64,000 nt of DNA from Erodium maritimum (GCA_963921825.1 OY997588.1:123686715-123750714); one strand, 5' to 3'; counted from the stretch's first letter, positions 33,337-44,396 are shown. The notes: generated by a model not told the origin, from the letters alone. Numbers and translations: made by a program.

Positions 33337-34884
33337 TGTAATAACCACTCCCGGTCAACGCCAGTCAAACCTGCGAAAAACAGGAAAATTTAAATTTTTA
33401 AGACACACTTAATTGAACCTAAAATGACCCCGAGAGTCATACCGGACTTAAGTTGACCCCGTTATCGACAAAAGTGAGTTCCGGGGGACTCAGGGCAACT
33501 TTCTGATCGTTTTGGGAAATGTTGACTTTTCGCTGGAAAAGTCAACCGAGCGACGTTTTGGTCCATTCGAGGACCGTTTTGGATCCAAAAGGCTTAGCCG
33601 TCGTCGCAGCGATCTTAGTTTAGCCATTTCCTTGTAGCCCGTCAAGTTTCGTAATTTCTTAGAAAAAGTGTCCGTTCGGGGCCCGAAACGTCCGATTTTC
33701 GCGAATCTGATTGGAAAATATCTAGTAGATATTTTCCAAAAGGTGTGGGACCCACCTTGCCACTTGTCCAACAAGTGGTGGTGTAGGTTTTGGGGGGAAA
33801 ATGAAAGGGAGAGCTAAAGGGGGGGTCGACCACACTTGTTCCAAAAAGAAAAAAAAAGGAGAAAAGGAAGATAGTTTTAGAGAGAGAAGGAGAAGAGAGA
33901 AAAGGAGAGAAGAAGAAGGAAAGGCTAGGGTTTGGGTCACTATTCACGAACTTCCCACCTTTGGATCGTCTCAAAGTTTGAAGAATCAAACTCTCCTCAT
34001 CCTCCTCGTTGGTAAGCACCGAACCGATTCCCGTTTTGATAAATTTCAAATGTTAGGGTTTGGTTAAAAATAATTAGTTAGGGTTGTACTGAGGTTGGGG
34101 ATTTGTTAGAGACGTTTTGGGAGGCGTTTGGAGGTGAAAGGGAACGTTTTCCGGCGACCGGGAGCTCGGGAGGAGCTCCGGCCACCATGAGGGGGGGGGT
34201 GGCCGGCCACCATGTGAGGTGGCTGGCCGGAGCTAGGGCCGGCCACCACCATGGTGGGCCGGGCCCACTTAAGCCCTAGCACACACGGCCAAGCTTGGCC
34301 GGGTGGGGCCCACGTGCTCGGATGCTCGGGTTTAGTGTTCGGGTGATTTTAAACGTTCCCCGGACCATTTATCCATAACCGAATCGAAATTTGGAGTTAC
34401 ATTGGAAAAGTTGTAATTGACGGGTTTTAGAAACTTTAAACGCTAATTAATTGACTCGGGAGTCGGAATTCGATTCCGTTAAGTGCATTGGGATCTTTGA
34501 ATTATTCTAAGACCGTAGAAACGAAAACGGGAATTTTTGGATCCCCGGAAGGGCATTTACAAAACCCGGGCAGATTCGCCATGTCGGGCGAATCGGGCCT
34601 TTACGGGTCCTTTATGGACAATGTCGAGTAATTGGTAAGTTTGGGAGTGATCGACATTGTTGGGGTTACGTTTGGGCGTTAAGTTTATTAAATTCCAGTT
34701 TATTTCCTGCGAGTTTAAAGTGCATTAAAATTGGGTTCTTTTAGATCGTGCCGCGGACCGAGGCAAGGGAAAGCTGGGTGAGTGACTGGGATCACACCGG
34801 AGCTCGTTTGTCGGCCTTTGGAGAACACGCACGAGGTAGGGAAAAGTACCCGGATCGCGGCCCTGACTAGGGAAAGTTAACAGT

Positions 34885-35240
34885 AGAATTGCATGTGACA
34901 CTTGGGTGTCGTGAGTTAAGTAGGTTATCGAATATTAGAAATGCATGTGACACTTGGGGTGTCGTGGGCTAAGTAGGTTATCGAATATTAGAAATGCATG
35001 TGACACTTGGGGTGTCGTGGGTTAAGTAGGTTATCGAAGATTGGAAATGCATGTGACACTTAGTAGTGTCGTAGGAGCAGAGAACTTAGCGTTATTAAAA
35101 ATTACTGGAGGCATATGACCATGCCCGGAGGTTGATTCTGAACTTATCGATATTAGGAGTACTGGAGGCATATGACCATGCCCGGAGGTTGATTGTGAAA
35201 CTGTTGATATTAGGACTGTTGGAGGCATTGGTTATGCCGG
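34885..35240. repeat. minisatellites 1 and 2 in LTR B
   Basis: A unit of about 55-70 bp with GCATGTGACACTTGGGGTGT and GGTTATCGAATATTAGAAAT repeats four times (34885-35060). The GGAGGCATATGACCATGCCC unit seen in LTR A follows two to three times (35105-35240). Confidence 0.8.
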
Positions 35241-35254
35241 AGGTTGATTGTGTA

Positions 35255-35595
35255 TTTTGTGTCTTGGGTGGCCTTGAGAGCCCGTGTATTATTGTTGGTG
35301 TCTTGGGTGGCCTTGAGAGCCTGTGTATTATTGTTGGTGTCTTGGGTGGCCTTGAGAGCCCGTGTTTTACTGTTGTGTCTTGGGTGGCCTTGAGAGCCCA
35401 TGTATTATTGTTGGTGTCTTGGGTGGCCTTGAGAGCCCGTGTATTATTGTTGGTGTCTTGGGTGGCCTTGAGGGCCCGTGTATTATTGTTGGTGTCTTGG
35501 GTGGCCTTGAGAGCCCGTGTATCATTGTTGGTGTCTTGGGTGGCCTTGAGAGCCCGTGTATTAGTGTTGGAGTCTTGAGTGGCCATGAGTGCCTG
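35255..35595. repeat. 39-bp minisatellite in LTR B
   Basis: About eight copies of a 39-bp unit containing GTCTTGGGTGGCCTTGAGAG. Because 39 is a multiple of three, long repetitive open frames appear on both strands; these are not genes. Confidence 0.88.
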
Positions 35596-35636
35596 TGGAG
35601 TGTTGAACCTTGCTTGTGATTGTGTTTGCGAATCAC

Positions 35637-35930
35637 AGTAGGTTGCAAGCATTCTTTGGCTGGTCTGACCAAGTTCGAGTCCCGGTAGGTTGCAAGCATT
35701 CTTTGGCTGGCCTGACCAAGTTCGAGTCCCGGTAGGTTGCAAGCATTCTTTGGCTGGCCTGACCAAGTTCGAGTCCCGATGGGTTGCAAGCATTCTTCGG
35801 CTGGCCTGACCACGTTCGATCCTCGGCAGGTTCTGAGCATTCTTTGGCTAGCCTGATCCGTGTTCGAGTCTCGTCAGGTTCTGAGCATTCTTTGGCTAGC
35901 CTGACCCGTGTTCGAGACTCGTTTGTGATC
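35637..35930 (+). repeat. 47-bp array with B-box-like motif in LTR B
   Basis: Six units of 47-48 bp, each with GGTTGCAAGCATTCTTTGGC or a close variant and a motif GTTCGAGTCC. The motif starts at 35673, 35720, 35767, 35814, 35862 and 35910. It resembles the RNA polymerase III B box (GGTTCGANTCC). The last three copies are changed. No tRNA cloverleaf can be drawn. Confidence 0.8.
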
Positions 35931-36473
35931 TTGTTTGGTGTGCGATCCTTTGTGATCTTGTTTGGTGTTGTGTAGCTTTCTGTCGTGTCCTTGGAGGAGG
36001 TAGTCGATAGTTGTGTCGGGTTTACATTACGAGTCCGAGTGTTGAGTCTGTTGAGGAAGGTAACAGGTTGTGTGTCAGTTGAGTACTTGAGTTGGGGATT
36101 GTAGTCCCGGTGTTGGGTTTGGTTTTGGCGTCACTGGCTTTGTCTGCTAATTATGCCATAGTCAGTCTGTTATCTGTGGTGGTAAGTGAACGCTCACCCC
36201 TAGTTGCTTTTCCTACAGGTACTGATCACTGGACGGACTAGGTGAGCTCTTGAAGCTTGTTGAGCTAGGAGCGGAGTCTGGTCTTTATATTTTGAGTCTA
36301 GCGACGGATACTTGTACCTTGTCCTTTTGTTGGAACGTTTTTGTATTGTAAATATTAGTTTTTTGATAACTAAATGGTAATTTCAAAGTCTTCATTCAAA
36401 ACAGGTTTCAAGTGTTTTTATGATTTTAAATGTTCGCGTCCCGAGTTCGGTTTACTGAAATTGGGGCGTGACA

Positions 36474-37152
36474 AACGGTAGTAGCGATACGCAGGTGGAG
36501 AAATGGGGCTACTTCTTGTGGAGAAAAGGTTGCGGTGGAAACGGTGGTGGCAGAAGCAGCGGAGGAGAAATGGGTGTGATCAGGAATTGTGAGGGTGAAA
36601 CGGTCGTGGTCGGGAAATTTGAGGGAGAAACGGTAGTCGCGATACGCCGGTGGAGAAATGGGGTTACTTCTTGTGGAGAAAAGGTTGCAGTAGAAACAGT
36701 GGTGGCAGAAGCAGTAGAGGAGAAACAGTTGTGATCAGGAATTGTGAGCGTGAAACGTGGAGTCTATAGATTCATTGACGTCGATTACGCTTTTTTACAG
36801 ATTCGACGTAGACCTGCTCTGCACGTTAGATTCGACGCTTTTTTTCCACCGACACGTCAAATTAGAAGGGCTTAATAGACGCTATTTCTGTCACATTGTG
36901 AATGGTCTTAGGATGGTGTGGCGGCTTTTATTTCCTAGACATAGAGAAAGGGGTAGAAATGTAAATAAAAGAACCGAAGTAATTAGTGTCCATATTATTT
37001 AGCCGATAAAATTCCCATTACACACCCATCAGCCAACTTAAACCTAAAATGACTAAATTAACTGACTAATTAAGAGTTTAACCAAAACCCAAAAATTTAG
37101 TCCGCGCATGCAATGCACAAGTTTATAGGCTCAGGCGACGATGCATTTCCGG
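36474..37152. repeat. intergenic stretch with a 155-bp tandem repeat
   Basis: Two copies of a purine-rich unit start at 36477 and 36632 (GGTAGTAGCGATACGC and GGTAGTCGCGATACGC). Positions 36930-37025 match 24090-24185 (GTAAATAAAAGAACCG.., CCGATAAAATTCCCATTAC). The rest, up to the AAA-ATPase stop, is AT-rich and would hold the 3' UTR of that gene. Confidence 0.6.
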
Positions 37153-38682
37153 TCAAATACCTCTTCTCCCCGAATCAGACTTGGTCAACGATTTGAGCCT
37201 CACGAGAAACTTGACCTTCCTCTCCCACGCCGACCCTGTCCCTCCGTCCTTCCTCTTCCTCCCACTCAGCGTATCCCAGTTCTCCGGAGACCCCGCCATC
37301 AACACGCTTTCCGGCGACCTAGCTTCTTCGTACTCCCCCACCACCATACTCCGCCCTCCTCCGCCGCCCAACACCCTGGCCTGCATGGCCGCCACCACCT
37401 CCTTCATCGCCAAGTCCACGTCTCCTCTATTCCTGAGCATTATCTCCCCCACCTGCGCCGGCGTCAGCCCCCCACCCGACCTGATGCAGCTCTCCGCCAC
37501 GTCCATCAGGCCGTGCGCCTCCACCCCCAGGTAGTTCCTGGCCAGAGCCCTGAAAGCGTGTGCCCCGCACGTGCCCAGGCTCACGTGCACGTCCATCCTC
37601 CCGCACCGTACCAGAGCGGGATCGACATTGTCCCGGTGGTTGGTCGTGAACACTATGATCCTCTCCTCTCCGCAGCACGACCACAGCCCGTCCGTGAAGT
37701 TGAGCAACCCCGACAGCGTCACCCTCCCCCCTTCCTCCTCTCCGCCTCCCCGCATTCCCGCCTCTCTCTTAGTCCCCGACCTCTTCGCCAACCTATCCGC
37801 TGTCAAATCCACGGAGCAGTCGATGTCCTCGATCACAATTATCGACCGGTTCGTGGTCTGTATAAGCAGCGCTCGGAGCTCCGAGTTGTCTGTGACTTTC
37901 GTGAGCTCAAGATCGTAGACGTCGTAGCAGAGGAAATTCGCCATGGCGGCGATCAGGCTCGATTTTCCGGATCCCGGAGGTCCGTAGAGCAAGTAGCCTC
38001 TCTTCCACGCGCGGCCGACGCGGTGGTAGAAGTCTCTCCCGCCGGAAAACGCCGTCAAATCGGAGGTTATCTGGTTCTTGAGATCGGGGTCGAGAGCGAG
38101 GGTGTGGAAGGTGGAGGGGTGGCGGAAGGGGACGGAGACCCAGCCGGACTCGTAGGAGGCGTGGCCGTTGTTGGTGAACAAGCGCCTCTCGCGGGAGACG
38201 CGCTCGAAGTCCTCGGCGCAGGAGGTGAGGTGGTGGAGGTAGGGGGCGAGGAGGGTGGCGCGGTGGCGCTTGGGGAGCTTGAGGGTGAAGGTGCGCCTCT
38301 CGTCGAGGGAGTCCTGGACGGTGTCGACGTGGTGGGTCCAGGAGAGGGAGTGGCCGGCGAAGGAGTCCGGGACGGAGTGGTTGGGGGCGAGGGTGAAGGA
38401 GATGCGGTTGGAGGATTTGGAGCGGGAGAGGGTGAGGCGGCGGCAGGAGGAGGCGGAGGAGTTGACGGAGTTGAGGTAGAGGTGGACGTGGCGGTAGAGG
38501 TCGTTGACGTCCACGCCGCAGTACCCGTTGAATTCGGGGATCTCGTAGTAGGAGTAAGGGGTTAACAAGTCCTGGAGGGACTCGTAGAAAGATGCCAAGA
38601 CGGAGAGGAGCTGCGAGGGAAGCACGTTTTGGAGGACGGTGAGGAGCCCAAGAAACGACCACATTTGTGATAATATCTCCAT
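37153..38682 (-). CDS. AAA-type ATPase, plant BCS1-like family (AATP/ASD group)
   Basis: An intronless 509-residue protein of the plant clade near Arabidopsis At5g57480 and At4g25835, as far as I can recall. A hydrophobic N-terminal segment (about 9-32) fits a membrane anchor. The AAA-associated N domain follows (about 40-130), then GWVSVPFRHPSTFHTLALDP and the AAA core: Walker A GPPGSGKSS at 234-242, Walker B IIVIEDID at 281-288, sensor 1 N348, and DPALVRCGRMDVH at 354-366. The acidic/Gly linker at 305-320 and the full C-terminal lid are present. Walker A has Ser where Thr is usual (GPPGTGKS), a conservative change. Members hydrolyse ATP and are placed at ER or mitochondria; the substrate here is unknown. 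The coding sequence is GC-rich compared with the flanks. Confidence 0.95.
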   Translation of the reverse strand: MEILSQMWSFLGLLTVLQNVLPSQLLSVLASFYESLQDLLTPYSYYEIPEFNGYCGVDVNDLYRHVHLYLNSVNSSASSCRRLTLSRSKSSNRISFTLAPNHSVPDSFAGHSLSWTHHVDTVQDSLDERRTFTLKLPKRHRATLLAPYLHHLTSCAEDFERVSRERRLFTNNGHASYESGWVSVPFRHPSTFHTLALDPDLKNQITSDLTAFSGGRDFYHRVGRAWKRGYLLYGPPGSGKSSLIAAMANFLCYDVYDLELTKVTDNSELRALLIQTTNRSIIVIEDIDCSVDLTADRLAKRSGTKREAGMRGGGEEEGGRVTLSGLLNFTDGLWSCCGEERIIVFTTNHRDNVDPALVRCGRMDVHVSLGTCGAHAFRALARNYLGVEAHGLMDVAESCIRSGGGLTPAQVGEIMLRNRGDVDLAMKEVVAAMQARVLGGGGGRSMVVGEYEEARSPESVLMAGSPENWDTLSGRKRKDGGTGSAWERKVKFLVRLKSLTKSDSGRRGI

Positions 38683-38726
38683 TTTTACGTGACTTTGTCT
38701 TGTCTAGGGTTGAGACGTGCTGGGTC

Positions 38727-38740
38727 TTTATATATAAATA
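38727..38740 (-). promoter_or_regulatory. TATA box of the AAA-ATPase gene
   Basis: The minus strand reads TATTTATATATAAA about 45-58 bp before the ATG at 38682. If used, the 5' UTR is only some 20-25 bases long. Confidence 0.6.
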
Positions 38741-38769
38741 GCTAATAGCTACGCTGAGAGATGGTGACA

Positions 38770-41700
38770 AATTAAGTTGAAGGAGGGTGTTTTGGGGAAT
38801 GTATTCAAGAGTGAGTGAGTGTGAGTGGGAACGGAAAGATAAAGAGAGTGTTTGGGGGATGAGAAAAGGAAAAGGTAAAGGAGTTGATGATACTTCTCTT
38901 TTGCTTTTCTATTTGCACTGCCTCTGCATGTTGTCTCATCAGGTACAAGATCCAAATACCGAGGCAAGATAATGATTTTGCTGCCAATGATATACTCATC
39001 ATCACATATTATACAAACATAGCTGCAGATATGACATACATACACCATCAATCATATGGTAACATCTTCTTCCTTGTTTTTGTTGTATATGTAATTAGAT
39101 TAATGTTTTTGCCGTTCTACAAGTTTGTTAAAGCACCAGTTTCATAGAAACAACTCCTAATAGATACGTCGATGGCGGCGTCAATTACGATAATAGAAGC
39201 GACGAGGCTGTTCAGAATCAGGGATCCGTACCGGAGGTGGGGGAAATGGGGGCGAGTGATTCATGGAAACCACAAGCGGCAGAATAGAGAAGGAGGAAGA
39301 GGGACGCAATAAAAACGGAGCTGGAATGCCGAACTGATACCAAGAAGAAGTCGATCTTCTTTGAAGAGAAGCCCATGTTTATGCTAACGACTGCGAGACC
39401 CTAATAGAACACATCACATATTATTTTGTGTCAGTACATTAATAGGTAGAAAATTATATAACTACATTAACCTAGTTCTCCCGAGCTTCTGCAACCACGA
39501 CGGCGCAACCATGGCATCCATGACTCTACTCCGATCAAGTTTTAGCTTGATGCATACCACAAGGACGTACGCGTCTCCCCCGAACCATAGGGTTGCTCTC
39601 GAACCGATAGGTTCCCCTCTCTTTTCCCACGCAGCCACCACCGATACCCACTTCCATGGATGCCGATCACCCTCAACTACCACGGCCCGACAACCAGACC
39701 ACCCTCGTATTCATCGACTTCCCTCTGTTCTCGATTCCATTGGAACTTATTCCAAAGCAAGAAAAGCCCAGCAAACGCTTTGTCTCGGCCTCGATCTATT
39801 GCCACGGCACAAGCCCCGGGATGGTCGGCGCCCCATCGCCTTCACGCTGAAACCGACCGGAGTGTTTTGCTCTGCCTTTGTCTTGGCGGATCCATCCAGG
39901 TCCTCTGTAAATCCGACCAGGTACTATCGGCAACAAGTGATGCAACCTCACTAGAGTGAGCAGGCATAGTCTTCGGCCTGGTCGAACCTACGGTTGCCCC
40001 ATGCTGAGCCGGGGAGAGCAACGTCGCGACCCCTCGACACATCGGAGCACCCTCGGATCTATTCGGAGCTGGTAGTGGCCGATCCACGAAGAGCGTCCTT
40101 ATCCCCATCCGGAGCAACGACGGGGACAAAGCAGCCGGTCCTAGACAAGAAGGCGTTGGAGCACATAGTTCTGATACTGAACGTCCATAAGCTGAAGGAC
40201 GAGGAGGAGGTCCGGGATCCACAGACAGAGGTGTAACAGCCTCCTCCGCAGAAATGAGAAGACTTGGCTGGGGTGGGAGGGTCCGACTACAAACTTTTCC
40301 CACAGACTCGGGACTGACGGTGCTGGGAGGTCTCAGGAATTCCGCAATCAGAGCACCTTATTCCTGTTTGCGTTATGAGTTTTATGTTGTTAGGTTGGGA
40401 TGTTTATTTCGTTTCGTTTGCTGGACATTTTACATTTTGGTGTGTTATTTTGAGGTGCTAGTAAGGGGATGTCGTGAGTTAGTTTATACGATCAAAAGTA
40501 GACTATTTCTACGGGTCCATGAGCGCTGGATTTGCTACGGTCGGTCCGGACAGATATCTGGAACCCAGGGCTTACACGCCCTACTTTGTATGGTTTCTTG
40601 TTCGCAGTAATGCAATTCCCCAGTTACTCGTTTAAAAAAAATCATAGGTAAAAAATTAATTATTTCTATATTTTTTGGTAACAAAGAGTAGTTTTATATT
40701 AGTTTGAGCTATATTTGGATTAAGTAATAATAATAATAATAATAAATATAAATTTTCAATTTTTACATCTTTCCATACCTACTACTCTTTATATCTTTTA
40801 AACAAAGTTTCATTTACGCAGAAAATCATGTCTAGAAATGGATTTGGCAAAAGCAATGGCTTGAGGGTTGAGATGGGATGATAGTGGAGAGCTTCGCTGT
40901 CTTGTTGTGCATAAGTATAAATGCATTTTTTTGTTACCCTTTTATAATTGTTTAATTCGCATGAACATTGTTGAAAGAATTGAGAAAAATAAAAGTAGGA
41001 AAAGAGAAAGAAAAAGAGAGAGGAAGTTGACATGAAAAGCCACAAAAGATGTTGAGGATTGAAGGAGATATGGGTCGATTTTTAGTAGAGGTCAGCCTTG
41101 TATGAAAGCAAGCATATTATGAATTGACATCAACCTCAAAAATAATATGCTAAAGCCCTACACATCTAATGGTTAATTCTAGTTCTAAAAGGTAATAGGA
41201 AGAATGTTATCAGTCGATTTTCAATAGTTTACCATCAAATTAAATCGACTTATGCAACACAATATTTAACCTATGAAAGCCATAGAGATTTGGACATAAT
41301 ATATGCAATGGTATGCAATGGTAGAGTTGTAGAGTTGCAATTAGGATATATTCGAGAATCAACTAAGAGTCAGCAGAGATGGAGGCTTGAGGAAGAAGGT
41401 ATCTAGAATATTAATTTGAAGTTATCCCACCAGGAGGATGGAAATGATTCCCCTACTTTAGAGCTTTAACATGTTTAGATGTGATGCAATACAGAGAGCC
41501 TCTATAAAGAAACTTTGGAAAGGGAACTTATCCCCATCAACATGCATAATGTCATGTCAAAGTACTTGCAGCAGGATTAAATCTGTGTCGCGTATCGAGT
41601 TGAGTCGAGCTAAAAAGGTGAATAAAATGCATTAAATCAACGTTTTTGGGTCTAATGCATGTCGATTCGGTGGATCTAATTCCGTATGTCGAGTTATCCC

Positions 41701-41980
41701 TCGACTGAGACAGATTCCGTAACAAATCCGATTATGCAATGGCTAATCTGGCGAACCAGACATAATAAGCCATGTGATGCTGAAAATTAATAAAAATAAT
41801 AGAATTTTGATTTTTTTTTCTTCTATAGATACTCATTTCATCTTTACTTCCTCCTCACCAATTTCTCCTTTATTATCTCTTGCAAACTTGATTCTCTCAT
41901 GGAATATACCAACGATAATCCCACCTTCTTTGTTTGTCTTTGCGAGAACAATCCATGTGAGTGGGAATACGTGCACGACT
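38770..41980. other. intergenic, no supportable gene
   Basis: Short open frames at 39462-40303 (both strands, GC-rich) match no family I recognise. A short frame at 39180-39311 (MAASITIIEATRLFRIRDPY..) is also unrecognised. The stretch 40250-40640, ending in an A-run at 40634, has the look of a LINE 3' end. A TAA trinucleotide repeat lies at 40725-40745. The rest is AT-rich. Confidence 0.4.
40725..40745. repeat. (TAA)n microsatellite
   Basis: About seven uninterrupted TAA units. Confidence 0.9.
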
Positions 41981-41984
41981 GTCA

Positions 41985-43394
41985 AAAACTTTCGCTCAAG
42001 TTAGAATTTCACGAGCGAATTTCTCTTGAGAGAGGAGAAGACCAAAGGAAGTGCGAGTGTCAGAGACTCCGAAGAAATAGTGCACTGGACCAAGGTTACT
42101 CATAAAAAATTCAGAGTTGAGACGAGAGGTGATGGAGGACATAAGGTCACGGGAGGAAGCAATAAGAATCATATCATCAACGTACTGAAAGAAATAAGTT
42201 ATGTGAGAACCGAAAAGGTAAATGAATAGAGAATTTTCGGCTTGGCTGCTAACAAAGCTAATGGTAATAAGATAGGAGGTGAAAGCTGATACTACGCCCG
42301 AGGGGCTTGTTTAAGGTCATAAAGGGCTTTCTTGAGACGACAGACATGAGCGGGAAGAGAAAGGTCATGAAATCTAGGAGATTGTTTCATATATATGACT
42401 TCATGAAGATCGACATGTAGGAAAAAGGTCCAATTGATGAATTAGACATGATTGGGACATAGAGAGATAAAGGATGGTACAAATGGTGGCTGATTTGACA
42501 ACCGGACTAAAAGTGTTTCCATATTCGATGTCGGGCCGTTGAGTGTACCCGTGAGCGATTGACCGAGCTCTGTAGCGCTCAAGCGATTCGTCAAAGCGAA
42601 ACTTATGACGAAAAATTCATTTGAAACCGACCAGATTCACATGCGGCGAGCAAGGAACCAAATCCCATGTGCCATTAGCGTGAAGGGCAGTTTGTTCGGC
42701 TTCCATTGCTTCCTTTCAGTGGGGTCACATAGAGCCTGAGAAGGAGAGCGAGGAATAAGGAAAATGGATGATGCAGAGACGTAACGATCAAGAATGCGCC
42801 TTGGACGAAGAGAGCCGGTCTTGGCCCCAGTGGTCATGGGATTGGACGGACGGGATGGAGGAGCGAGTAAGGGCGATAGAATAGGGGCATGAGTAAGGGA
42901 TGGAGTGGTTGGAGAATCATGAATACAAGATGAGCAGAAGGATGCATGAGATCAGAGGATGAATAGATAGGGGGACTTATAGTGGAGGATCTGGTGACGT
43001 CGGGGAGGAATAAAAATGAATAAGAGGAGAAAGATCATCAGAGGAACCAGTGAGGAATTCAAATGAGTCGGGGTCAGGGTGAGTGGAGGAGTTAAAGACT
43101 ATCTCATCAAAGGTGACATGTCGAGAAATAATATTGTGTCTCGAGGAGAGGTCGAGGCAACTAAAACCACAATGATTCGATGGATAGCGAAAAAAAACAC
43201 AAGCAATAGATCAACGTGCTAGTTTGTGAGAAGCGGTGGAAGAGAGATTCAGGCATCTAAAACAATTGAAAACGTGAAGATGGTCATAGTTAGAAGAGAG
43301 GTTAAATAAGATTTAAAAAGGAGTACAAAATGAGAGTGTCTTAGTAAGAGATGGTTGAGGGTATGGACTGCCATGTGAAGACCTTTGACCTAAA
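41985..43394 (-). pseudogene. copia integrase end and RT of E2
   Basis: In the minus direction: CVFFRYPSNHCGFSCLDLSSR and NIISRHVTFDEIVF (integrase end, 43080-43250), GSLRPRRILDRYVSASSI (42780), then RT pieces including VDLHEVIYMKQSPRFHD, RLKKALYDLKQAPRA, YVDDMIL (near 42170) and GPVHYFFGVSDTRTS. The pieces lie in several frames with internal stops. The YVDD catalytic motif survives. Confidence 0.75.
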
Positions 43395-43411
43395 AATATT
43401 TATAAACCACT

Positions 43412-44380
43412 TTCGCCATTATTCAATCAAGGTTTCGAAGATTACTTTTTAGGATCTCTTCCCTCTCAAGTCCTTAACTCATATTTAGGCCTCTCGATTG
43501 TCCAAGCCTCCAAAGAGCCCACAACTTCTAAGAGCCCTGCATTGCGTGCGACCCAAGCAATCACTTCCAGGTCAGCTTCTAACCGTTCTCGATCCGTAAA
43601 ACGCCCTTTCAGTGTTTTAAGTCCTTCTAAGAAGCATTCTCTAGACAGTTTGCGGAAAACCAAGGACGATGCCTGGTCCTATGTGAAGAAAGTAGGTCAA
43701 AAAGCTCTGGCGAAGGGAGTAGATATCAAGGAACAATTTGAAAACCTCGACACGGAGGTTTCCGGAAAACTATTGCTTGAGGAGGCCGACTTCTCAGACC
43801 CAATGGTTGATTCTGGTAAGGGTACCATCTTCCTCCTCCCCCCCCCCCCCCCCCCCCCCCTCCTCCTACTCAACTTGCCTGACTCGTACGTCCACTCTGG
43901 AACTACTCTTGTGAAGGCTCAGTTTTTGCCGCTGGTTTAAGAATTGATCTTCAGCGTTTGATTAAAAAAAATTTGGCAGAGTGGTTAGGGAAGTTGAATG
44001 ATTGGCAGAATGCATCAAACGTTTTTTGTTCCGGGTTGATCTAATTCGCAGGAAACGCTCCCTAGATCTTTTTTGGAGTCTGAAATACCGTCTGAAATGG
44101 AACAAGTAGGTTTTTCAAAAGTCACTGGCTTGTGTGGACTCTATTTTACAACCTTCAGCTTCACTCTTTCAGTATTTGCAAGATGGCGGGAGATCTTTTG
44201 GGGGATGCTAGCCTCCCTTTGTGGCTGATTTCTCCTTCTCGGTGTATTCTCCCTTCTCGTAGGAATTAATTTTCCTTTTTTTTTGTTTTTGTTTCTTGAA
44301 GGTTATTGAGGTTTTTAAACCTCGGCTTTGTAACTTTCTTTATTACTAAGCCTACCAATAAAATCATCATCTATCAAAAA
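43412..44380 (+). mobile_element. internally deleted LINE (ORF1 end fused to ORF2 end)
   Basis: A plus-strand LINE of about 0.97 kb with poly-A tail (CATCATCTATC then A-run, 44367-44380). The 5' part, 43542-43815, is an ORF1 C-terminus (KVGQKALAKGVDIKEQFENLDTEVS) like that of L1c. The 3' part ends at ORF2 residues MAGDLLGDASLPLWLISPS near 44180-44270, matching the last residues of L1c ORF2 (MAGDLTGDTTLLLWLASPA). The endonuclease and RT, about 3.5 kb, are missing. A 23-base C-run (43838-43860) lies near the junction. Confidence 0.75.
43838..43860. repeat. 23-base poly-C tract
   Basis: An uninterrupted run of 23 C flanked by CTCCTC motifs on both sides, inside the deleted LINE. Confidence 0.95.
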
Positions 44381-44396
44381 AATATTTTTAACCACT

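Larger units (their letters stand above)
33337..36473 (+). mobile_element. LTR B, giant gypsy 3' LTR (3137 bp)
   Basis: It starts TGTAATAACCACTCC and ends GGGGCGTGACA. It keeps a purine tract on its left, so it is a 3' LTR and not a solo one. The 5' LTR is not in the window, so the element is truncated or rearranged. It shares with LTRs A, C and D the terminal sequence, the GATCGTGC-GCGGACC block (34745) and the inverted repeat block near 36181-36198 (GGTAAGTGAACGCTCACC, one arm mutated). Minisatellites fill 34880-35930. It is about as long as A by coincidence; the sequences differ widely. Confidence 0.8.
43395..44396. repeat. target duplication around the LINE in E2
   Basis: AATATTTATAAACCACT at 43395-43411 and AATATTTTTAACCACT at 44381-44396 agree except for one substitution and one indel. 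They mark the insertion of the LINE into E2. Confidence 0.7.

Noticed and set aside
35095..35840. Long open frames on both strands of LTR B
   Set aside because: They come from minisatellite units whose lengths are multiples of three; the products are simple repeats.
35255..35930. Regularly spaced repeats that could suggest CRISPR
   Set aside because: The repeats are head-to-tail without unique spacers, lie in a plant LTR, and no cas genes exist.
35673..35930. tRNA genes suggested by GTTCGAGTCC
   Set aside because: No acceptor, D or anticodon stems can be formed around the motif.
18669..36473. LTRs A and B as the two ends of one element because both are 3137 bp
   Set aside because: A has its own perfect AAGAA duplication and the two sequences differ greatly; equal length is chance.
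37141..38565. A 474-codon open frame on the plus strand over the AAA-ATPase gene
   Set aside because: It is the antisense of a conserved gene with GC-rich codons; its product is low-complexity with no family features.
39462..40303. Open frames on both strands of a GC-rich intergenic stretch
   Set aside because: No domain recognised and both strands are open; composition explains them.
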